Source: Neoscytalidium dimidiatum (lineage: Eukaryota > Ascomycota > Dothideomycetes > Botryosphaeriales > Botryosphaeriaceae). From it: a stretch of DNA of 64,000 nucleotides. Position 1 is the stretch's first letter; each line of letters begins with the position of its first letter. The notes under the pieces were generated by a model. That model saw only the letters and a program-made list of their open reading frames with translations, ran no database searches and was not told the origin of the DNA. Both the position numbers and the translations under genes were made by a program. This document shows, piece by piece, positions 56,884 through 64,000 of the stretch. The stretch covers positions 2,232,001-2,296,000 of the forward strand of contig CM074696.1 in NCBI GenBank assembly GCA_037367355.1, given 5' to 3'.

Positions 56884-57666
56884 ATGGAATCAATGCCTCT
56901 AATCCCAAAAAATGTCTACGGTCTACCCTTTCTATCAGCCGGTACCTCAAGCATGGTTTACGTGTTCTCAGAAACGACCATCATCAAGGCACCCTGCGAC
57001 CGTGAACGGAGCCCCTGCGCTCTGTCCACCGAGCGCTCTATTTATGAGCGGCTCGGACAGCACCGATTCATTACTCGATTTATCTCTGCAGATGGCGACT
57101 TTCTTCTGCTTGAACGCTATCAATGCCCACTTCGCCAGAGACTCTCCCAGCTCCATAACAACCAGCAAATCCCTCCATCTCAGGACGTCATACGCTGGGC
57201 CAGCCAGATTGCTCAAGCTTTTCAACATGTACACTCGTGTCATGTTCGACAGGTGGATGTCGGCCCACATAATATTCTCCTTGACCAGTACGATAATGTT
57301 CGTCTGTCTGACTTTGCCGGCTCGTCAATAGATGGAAGCATACCACTTGTGGCTCCCGGCGAACGCTTCGAACACCCAGAAATACCGACCGCATCCATTC
57401 CGGCGGAGATATTTGCGCTCGGATCCACGTTCTTCGAACTGGAGACCACAAGGCAGCCCTATCACGATCGTACAAGAAGGGAAATCGAACGGCTGTTTCG
57501 GGCTCAAGATTTCCCTGAGACGAGCTCACTCGTGCTTGGCTCAGTCATTCGGAAATGCTGGCATGTGCAATATTCGTCCGCAAGTGAGATCGTTCAAGAT
57601 CTGGAGAGGATCCAGAGAAGGCAGAAAGAAGGTGGGAGCGCACCCAAGCCGCAGTTGGTTCAGTAG
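56884..57666 (+). CDS. Atypical protein kinase (fungal accessory family)
   Basis: One exon, 260 residues from the first ATG at 56884 (MESMPLIPKNVYG). Upstream in-frame codons lack an ATG. The kinase fold is short but complete in outline: a Gly-poor loop (SAGTSSMVYVF), the VAIK-type lysine in TTIIKAPCD, a hinge (LLLERY), the catalytic loop HVRQVDVGPHNILLD (Asp and Asn kept, His-Arg before Asp replaced by Gln-Val), and DFA in place of DFG (LSDFAGSS). The APE region is PGERFEHPEIP, followed by EIFALGSTFFELET, typical of the helix F region. Active or pseudo-kinase status cannot be decided. It lies close to a second kinase-like gene upstream. Confidence 0.75.
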   Translation: MESMPLIPKNVYGLPFLSAGTSSMVYVFSETTIIKAPCDRERSPCALSTERSIYERLGQHRFITRFISADGDFLLLERYQCPLRQRLSQLHNNQQIPPSQDVIRWASQIAQAFQHVHSCHVRQVDVGPHNILLDQYDNVRLSDFAGSSIDGSIPLVAPGERFEHPEIPTASIPAEIFALGSTFFELETTRQPYHDRTRREIERLFRAQDFPETSSLVLGSVIRKCWHVQYSSASEIVQDLERIQRRQKEGGSAPKPQLVQ

Positions 57667-59390
57667 GTCGGCCCGGCGCAAAGTCTTTCACTAGCTAATT
57701 CTTAGCACAGCTTTGTTATCCCGGCCTTAGGCGTCGCTATCTTAACAACCATTTACTTGCACTGGGCTCACAGGCGTTACTGAGACGGTTCTTTCTTGCG
57801 CGCGCGTTAAAGCTACGACCAAACGGGTTAAAGTGCGAGAGATCCGCCTCATGAGTGGCCGACACAGGTTTCCGGCAGGGAAGAGAGTTTGCTAGACGAA
57901 TTGGCGAGGGGAATAGTGGCCCCCATCCTTTCACATTAATCCTTTTCATCTTGTGAAATTTTAATATTTTTTTTTGTTTTTGATTTTTGGGTGGTGTGTG
58001 GCCAATTGACGGTGCGACGATTCTTCAAGCCATTCAGGAAGCGCCGGCAGTGCTTGGCACGGTTTCGTCGTAGGGACTTTCACCTGTGTCAGGTGAGTTC
58101 GATTCTCAACAAGACCATAGGTCGTTGGAGGGCCGAGGCAGATTCTCTTTTGCGGCCAACAAAGACATGCACAATAATACACCTACCCTCATAAAATGTT
58201 TCACACTCACCTACCCCTGATTCCAAAGATACGCACCCACGTCCTATGGCCTGTCTCGGGATACAGCTTGGAGCCGCTTTATGTCTATAATATAATAGCA
58301 TATTGAAACAAAAAGTGGTGCTTGAGTTTTCCTTGCGTGCATTATATTGCAACATAGCATACATAACGCTCCGGGAAGCAAGAAAGCGCGCACAACCGAG
58401 TTGCACAAAATACGCCGTTTGGCGCATAAGCGGAACCGAGCGCATTACCCCCACTCTTGCTGGATTGGCCTAAGCGTACTCGCGTCGGCGCTACAGGTCG
58501 TAGCGAGAAACCAAGATGCTGGAACACCTCACGCGACGCGACAACGCACGTGTCCCCCGCCACCCATTAATATCGCACGTAAGCCACCCTCCCGCGGCCA
58601 GTACTTAAGGAGCTTATCGTCCAGCACTGAAGTCCCTTTGTGTTTACTGCGTCGCACACAATCTCAACCGGAGTTTCTCATTCTAGCCACGGTCCTTCCC
58701 CAAGGCAAAGGCCCGAGCAACTGCAGTCTCTGTCTTATTTGCTCTTCCCCAATTTGTTTCCCCCTTGTGAGTTCGATCGGAGCGGCACCTTTCAACCACA
58801 GCGATACCGTAGCGCGACTGTACCTCGACGTGTTTCCGTTGCCTTTCTCTGCTAGTGCTCCCCTTCTGTCTTAGAGATTTCACAGTACGTAGTCCTTTTC
58901 CACACACACCCCCGATTTTGTTTATTCCTTCATACCTCTGGTAAACGCATGGCGTATACATTCTTGTTCCCACAAACTCCAACACTGCCGTCTGCGTTGG
59001 CCGCCTCTATTCCCTGCCAGCTCTGAGGTTCACTCGCGGGCTCTGCCTGCCGGTAACCCTGCCAGCTCTGAGGTTCACTCGCGGGCTCTGCCTGCCGGTA
59101 ACCCTGTCCGCAGCGTAGAGGTCGGCTCGGCGATTGTCTACCACACTCCTTCGTGCCGCGACCTTTCCCTGCAGTGCAGGTCTAAGGTCGTCGCTCGGTG
59201 GGACTGGTCGACCGGATGGTTGGTCTTGAAGTTTTTGCGGAGCATGAGCCAAGGCTGCTCTCAAGTGGGAACGCTTGTAAAAGCCTGGGCGGGCGGGATT
59301 CCTACAGCTATTGCGAGTAGGGGTTATTCTTTAGAATCCTATTATTAGCACAACGTGATTGAATGCTAGATGTTAATTTGCCACCTTTAG
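57667..59390. other. 1.7 kb gap with a tandem repeat
   Basis: No gene that I can support. A weak tRNA-like stretch near 58060-58125 is dealt with under rejected items. A 45 bp tandem repeat lies at 59012-59101. Confidence 0.45.
59012..59101. repeat. 45 bp tandem repeat x2
   Basis: Two exact copies, 59012-59056 and 59057-59101, starting CCCTGCCAGCTCTGAGGTTC. The repeat is about 290 bp upstream of the next gene's start, so it may sit in its promoter. Confidence 0.92.
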
Positions 59391-61292
59391 ATGGAGAATC
59401 GTGTTGCTTGCTCGTTTGAACACCTGCCACCGACTCCGCTTACAGTGTGCTCGCCCGTAGACTGGGGCTGGGTTCCAATCGGCGAGTTCCTTGTGAGATG
59501 GACTGATCCAGAAACGGGAGAGAAGCACTACCTAGGCAACTTAAACGCCAAAGCGGACAAGACGAATCAGGACTGGACCTTCGTTCTCGGTCGGAAGCGC
59601 GAGCAGAATGAAGTCTTGGTGTACATCCATTTGCCGATAAAGGTCAGCGCTAACTCTAAGGGGCGGAGGAACATCTTCTTCATGATTCCTATCGAATCTT
59701 TAGATGTGGGCGCCAGCTTCGCAAAATTTGCAAAAGTAGACACACCCTCGACCCCTCTAGAAAGCGAAGAAGCTAGGAAGGCAGGCCTTGAGGAGGGAAA
59801 CCACGTCATCTGGACTTCTTTCAGCCTTAAAACTCCGAGTAACATCCTGATGCCTATTATGCATGCTCGGAAACCGATGAGCGAACGGTCCCAGCGGCTG
59901 CTGCGGAGCTTAAAGTCGCTATCTCAAGCTACAAGCTTCGATATTTTCTTGCGGCACACGGCTCCAGGTCTGGATTTGATGACTAGCTTGCTCCAACTCG
60001 CAACAAACAAACATCTTCACACTCCTGCAATCGATTACAAAGCCACTTTTCACGGACGTTCATGGGGAAGAAACGAGTGGAACGCATATGGTGTCGGTGA
60101 TGACATCGCTCTAAAGGGGCCATGGAATGCCATACTCGATGAACTTCCGCCTTCGTACGATGAGGTTGTTGGTTCGCCAATTCAAGAAGATACCGTGTAC
60201 CGCTCGACGAACGCCGTGGAATGGCCCCCACATCCGGAATCCTGGTTTCGGCCCCTACATCCAGATTTCTCGTCCCGGAGCCTTCCAGCCCACGAGAATA
60301 TTGACGGGAAAATCGTACCTGAAACTGATAGTGACGGACCAGCCAGCCCGGAGAGCGAAGGTCCAGATGAAAACGAGGAACACGGGGAAGGGGAAGACGT
60401 TCCTCAAGGGAAATCAGCCTTGTCACAGCTGGAGGACAAAGATCAGGACAGACAGCAGCTTCATCAAGTGCACAGGGGAGAGCCGTGCCAATCTCGAGTG
60501 AGGAACGGAGGCGACTTACATCGAAAGCGCAAGGCAAGAGAGGCGCTTTCGGAGAGCGAGGCCATCCTCAGCCCTTCTCCCTCTCTTGACCATGTCGTCG
60601 GAAAGAAAAAACGCAAGCCTAAGGACAAGAAGCCGGATTCCCGCGGCCATAAGAAGGCGGAGAAGGAAACACCAGAACTCACAGTGGCAGGGAAGTTTAT
60701 TGTCTCGATAAACGCCCGTTTTACACCGAGTTCAATCTTTCGACGGGGCCCAAAAATCCATATTTTCGACGATCTTCAATATCTTTGGCTCATGGAAGTA
60801 ATTACGTGGTTTGTGGTGATATGGCGCCGACAACACGACGCCCACATAGTCTACTTCGGAGAACTTGAGCTCATGTGCAAAGCAATCCTCGCGCAGGACA
60901 GAGATGCGTTGGATAATGCTCGCATCCGTGCAATGGTTGCCTTCGTATCGAGCCTACCACATGAAGCGTCATCTGATGGGCCTTTCAGCTGTAAACTTGG
61001 TGAAAGAGTTCATTGCATTATATCTTTCCTCTATCGTCAACTCGGCAACGTGGGAGATACCTTCATCGTGGATGAATTGGCGGCTCTACAGTATGCAGTA
61101 AAGGCGTGGAAGGATGTTGGTGGTGATGATTGTCCAGACGAGGCAAAGGATGATGAGTGGAAGCAGTGCGAGTGGGCTGTCAGAATGCAAATGTGTGCTT
61201 GTCTGATAGTGGCGATTTATCAATATGTTGAAATAGACCATCGGAGTCACGAGATATTAGCTAAAGAAGCGGAGCATGACGATAGTATATAG
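59391..61292 (+). CDS. Hypothetical protein, paralogue of the gene at 63477
   Basis: One exon, 633 residues. The N-terminal 150 residues align with the next gene: FLVRWTDPETGEKHYLGNLN (33-52), VYIHLPIKVSANSKGRRNIF (77-96) and MIPIESLD. A Ser/Glu/Pro-rich stretch (about 315-350) and a basic nuclear-localisation-like run (KKKRKPKDKKP, about 405-415) follow. The last 200 residues are helical (LQYLWLMEVITWFVVIWRRQ, YRQLGNVGDTFIVDELAALQ, YAVKAW). No known domain recognised. The ATG follows a 3'-splice-like tttag, so there may be a 5' UTR intron. The basic run suggests a nuclear protein (inference). Confidence 0.75.
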   Translation: MENRVACSFEHLPPTPLTVCSPVDWGWVPIGEFLVRWTDPETGEKHYLGNLNAKADKTNQDWTFVLGRKREQNEVLVYIHLPIKVSANSKGRRNIFFMIPIESLDVGASFAKFAKVDTPSTPLESEEARKAGLEEGNHVIWTSFSLKTPSNILMPIMHARKPMSERSQRLLRSLKSLSQATSFDIFLRHTAPGLDLMTSLLQLATNKHLHTPAIDYKATFHGRSWGRNEWNAYGVGDDIALKGPWNAILDELPPSYDEVVGSPIQEDTVYRSTNAVEWPPHPESWFRPLHPDFSSRSLPAHENIDGKIVPETDSDGPASPESEGPDENEEHGEGEDVPQGKSALSQLEDKDQDRQQLHQVHRGEPCQSRVRNGGDLHRKRKAREALSESEAILSPSPSLDHVVGKKKRKPKDKKPDSRGHKKAEKETPELTVAGKFIVSINARFTPSSIFRRGPKIHIFDDLQYLWLMEVITWFVVIWRRQHDAHIVYFGELELMCKAILAQDRDALDNARIRAMVAFVSSLPHEASSDGPFSCKLGERVHCIISFLYRQLGNVGDTFIVDELAALQYAVKAWKDVGGDDCPDEAKDDEWKQCEWAVRMQMCACLIVAIYQYVEIDHRSHEILAKEAEHDDSI

Positions 61293-63476
61293 TATGTAAG
61301 TAACAGACGTCCGTAGTGATATTAAGGGCGGCGAACTTGACTTCGATTATCGACGCATGGATGCTACTTGTCTCTCTTCTCTTGCCCATTAAAGGTTCAG
61401 TATGTCTCCCAAAAGACGTTCTGAGAGCGACCAGAGCGGCCAGATGAGAAGATAACGATGTCACGCAATGGCAACTCGTTCCCCCTACGGGAAGTGCTCC
61501 TCTTCCGTAAGCAACCTATCGACCGCGAGCTTGATATCAAATGAGCGCAAAGCTCCTTAGAGCGTGCTGACGAGCCTAGAATAACCGTTGTCGAATTGTA
61601 TCATGTGGTGCTATTGTGCTGTCTTGTACCACGTCGCCATCTTCCTTAAACCGTCGGGTATCAATCATGCCGACAGATAGTTGCCCCTTCGAAACTGGTA
61701 TCTGGTGCGGGCTTAGGTGCCAGTCCGGGCAGCTCGAAAGCAGATGCTGTTCGGCAAAACCTCACGGACGTTGCTTACTCCTCAAAGGGTTTAATGTCTT
61801 TGAGAACCTGCCTTTGCGTATTAGACACCTTCTAGTACTCTCTGCCCAGTAAAAGCGGACACTCGCACTGGGGACATTAATCTAATTCTAGCATAGCACT
61901 TCTGTTTTGATAGTTCACGGGATTGACACATATGATGTAGTAACGTAAGCCAAGAAATCATGCAACGCTAGAGGATAGATGAGGTGTCTTTGATATCGTT
62001 CCATGATGTGATACTGATGCGCTCCTTGGTTCAGATAAAATTGACGAACACCTAGTAAAAGCACGTGCTTCGGTGCCACGTAGATTCTGCATTTCACCCG
62101 TGCTCTAATGCGCAGTGCATCCGGCTATACTCATCGGCTCAGAGTGCGCGTACAAGTCAATGAGAACCTGGAGCGATTGGTAACTACCGCAGCCTAAGAG
62201 CCAGTGGGATAGTGCCAAGGCTGTCAAGTCGCCACTGTCTCACTCGCATTTGGCCGATGAGGTTCCGGTGTGCAATGCAAGAACAGCGGTCAATGAGAGA
62301 GTGGCGTGGTTCTCCACTCTAATGCTTACCTGTGCGTCATGTAGTATTGCTAGTGGACCTACGGACCAAGTGGGCCCGGAAGCACTTAGAGTAAAACGAA
62401 TCACTCTCTCTGTGTAACCGGAGATGGCCTGATCCGGACCTCTTACCGAGTATAGGAACCTCACAGCCGGTGGGTTATGTGTGAACGCGTCAGCTGCTAG
62501 AAGCCGTCCTTTCCAAGGTGCGTGCATTGGGATATAGCAGCCGCAAACTGGTCTCCTTCGAAATCCTGAAGCTATTCTCTCCGCTCTCACAATTTAAAGT
62601 TATTCTTAACTCCAGCTGTCTTTAGAAATGGCAATTAACCTAGGCCTAATTGCAGTATAAACATAAGTAGCAGAAAAATTTACAACGAAAGTGACGCACG
62701 GGTTTGTGCTCTTGAGGCCAATGGGTCTGCCGCGGAACTGGCCGGCTCGCCCACTTCTGCTTACGGCTTGTGAAAGCGCTTCGGCGGATTGAGAAGGGTC
62801 ACGCGACGTGACCATGCGACGGATACCAAAGCGCCTTCTTGTCGTGACTCGCCAGGGTCTTAGCCCGTGACGCTGTTCAGAGTTATGCTAGGCGCTCAAC
62901 ACATTTCTGGGCTCAGTCACACTGCATGGATTAGCACTAAAGATGCAATGCGTCTATGGGTCGAATCAAAGCATCAGGTAGCCAGTAGCGACAACGGTGC
63001 AGCTTTTGAAAGTGGGCAAAAGGGGCTTCTACAGTCTCTGATTGTTACCGCGGGCAGAGCCCTCCACAACTTCGCATATCTGCACTCAAATATGCGTTAC
63101 TGCGTCCCAATTCCCTTCAAGTAAATATGTGCTCGGCTCCAGTACAACTCATTCCAGCGATTCCGTCAGATTCTGCAACAAACAACACTCAGTAGTGACT
63201 TCCGTCGTAAGCTGTACGTGTCCCTCTATTCTTGTCTCTAGAAAGTGGCGCTTAGCGCCTCTTCGTCCCCCATATCTCACTACCCAAATACTTGAACCTG
63301 TTGGCTTGGATAATTTTGCTTGGATTTTCAGCAGCTGAGGTAGGCTTCTGCAAAGGCAGTTACGGAAGGCCTGCGTAATATCTGGACATGCCTGCATGCC
63401 TGCTCTGCTCTGCTCTGCTAAGCCTCTTAATTCATGTTGAATAAGCTAATTCGTTCTTTTCTTTTCTTTTAAACAG
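61293..63476. other. 2.2 kb intergenic between paralogues
   Basis: No recognised gene, repeat or RIP signature. Open frames are short and show no domain. The last bases are a pyrimidine tract and aaacag directly before the next ATG. Confidence 0.45.
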
Positions 63477-64000
63477 ATGGAGTATATCTTCACTACCCCG
63501 ACTACGGACCACGAGAACAAATACTGTCCTCTTGATGTGGACCCGAACATGGAGCATTCACTGATCTGCCGGTTTTTCGTGACCTGGAATGATCACGATA
63601 CAAACCGTCAACAATTTCTGGGAAATCTCTCGAAAGACAGCAATAATACCACGGCCTGCTTTTTGCACCTTGGTATCGACAACAGCTTGCGTAAGCTGCT
63701 CTTTTATATCCACCTGCCTCTGAAGCTCAATGCCTCTGCGAAGGGTAACCGGAATTTCTATATGGTCATGCCAGTAGAGCACTTCGATACGGATCATGCA
63801 GCCGCATACACTGAGGTGGTCAATATCACTCATCGCCCAGAACAAACCCCAGAACTGGTTAGAGCTGGCGTAGAAGCTGGCGAAAAGTTTCTTCACACCC
63901 GATTCGTCCTCAAGGATGGTGGCTATGTGGCAATGCCGAAGGCAAATTTGCGAAAACCGCCCAACAAGCAGTCTCGCGGGTTACTCTTGAACCTCAGATC
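63477..64000 (+). CDS. Hypothetical protein, paralogue of the gene at 59391; 3' end outside window
   Basis: Open from the ATG at 63477 to the edge, 174 codons. It aligns with the preceding gene almost without gaps: FFVTWNDHDTNRQQFLGNLS against FLVRWTDPETGEKHYLGNLN, both ending near residue 52; YIHLPLKLNASAKGNRNFYM against YIHLPIKVSANSKGRRNIFF; and VMPVEHFD against MIPIESLD. Later ELVRAGVEAGEKFLHTRFVL matches EEARKAGLEEGNHVIWTSFS. The ATG is preceded by cttttcttttaaacag, a strong 3' splice-site look, so the true start could be upstream of an intron. Function unknown. Confidence 0.7.
   Translation, partial: MEYIFTTPTTDHENKYCPLDVDPNMEHSLICRFFVTWNDHDTNRQQFLGNLSKDSNNTTACFLHLGIDNSLRKLLFYIHLPLKLNASAKGNRNFYMVMPVEHFDTDHAAAYTEVVNITHRPEQTPELVRAGVEAGEKFLHTRFVLKDGGYVAMPKANLRKPPNKQSRGLLLNLR

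Noticed and set aside
58060..58125. tRNA-Glu-like stretch (actttcac anticodon region, gagttcgattctc T arm)
   Set aside because: No pairing acceptor stem and no proper D arm; probably chance or a very old fragment.
53885..59101. Short repeat arrays (15 bp and 45 bp) as a CRISPR-like array
   Set aside because: Copies are directly adjacent with no spacers; this is nuclear fungal DNA.
62240..62590. 116-codon minus-strand frame between the two paralogues
   Set aside because: No recognisable motif and no supporting signals; treated as intergenic.

Overview
The window is nuclear DNA of a filamentous ascomycete (Pezizomycotina; a Dothideomycete is my best guess, but that is inference). The evidence is short 48-63 bp spliceosomal introns with GTRNGT donors and CTAAC/CTGAC branch points, HET-domain genes, a fungal-type hexose transporter, and a large block carrying the CpA-directed RIP (repeat-induced point mutation) signature.

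Layout. (1) 1-3.1 kb: a HET-domain gene running off the left edge, then a broken relative. (2) 3.5-20.5 kb: conserved core genes on both strands. These are TFIIF alpha (TFG1-like), a divergently transcribed Cid1-type non-canonical poly(A)/uridylyl polymerase, a 4.5 kb GC-rich gap, a six-exon MFS hexose transporter, and an RBR E3 ubiquitin ligase. All four have clean intron-exon structures that I rebuilt. (3) 21.3-21.86 kb: a degenerate tRNA-Ala and the 3' half of another tRNA, which marks the edge of the repeat block. (4) 21.86-43.3 kb: an AT-rich RIP block. It holds a RIP-mutated Ty3/Gypsy chromovirus (about 24.4-36.3 kb) and a RIP-mutated Tad1-like LINE on the minus strand (about 36.6-42.6 kb). 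Nested in the integrase region of the old Gypsy copy is a young, un-RIPed Gypsy chromovirus (28579-35228) with near-identical LTRs and a perfect CTATA target duplication. (5) 43.3-64 kb: gene-poor accessory sequence with lineage-specific genes. It contains two orphan genes, a BTB-like protein with an acidic 13-residue repeat, a repeat-bearing orphan, a kinase-like/2EXR protein, an atypical protein kinase, a small Cys-rich protein, and two tandem paralogues of a family I cannot name (the second is cut by the right edge).

The most interesting observations are these. First, the young Gypsy element carries an apparently intact, intron-containing gene antisense to its 3' end (33989-34591, minus), encoding an Ala/Arg/Glu-rich coiled-coil protein, while gag-pol on the other strand is broken by single-base losses. 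Second, a roughly 230 bp island inside the old Gypsy copy escaped RIP almost entirely. Third, two paralogous unknown proteins lie side by side at the right end. Functionally the core genes are unrelated housekeeping functions; the rest of the window is shaped by transposons and by fast-evolving, possibly immunity-type, gene families (HET, kinase-like, 2EXR).
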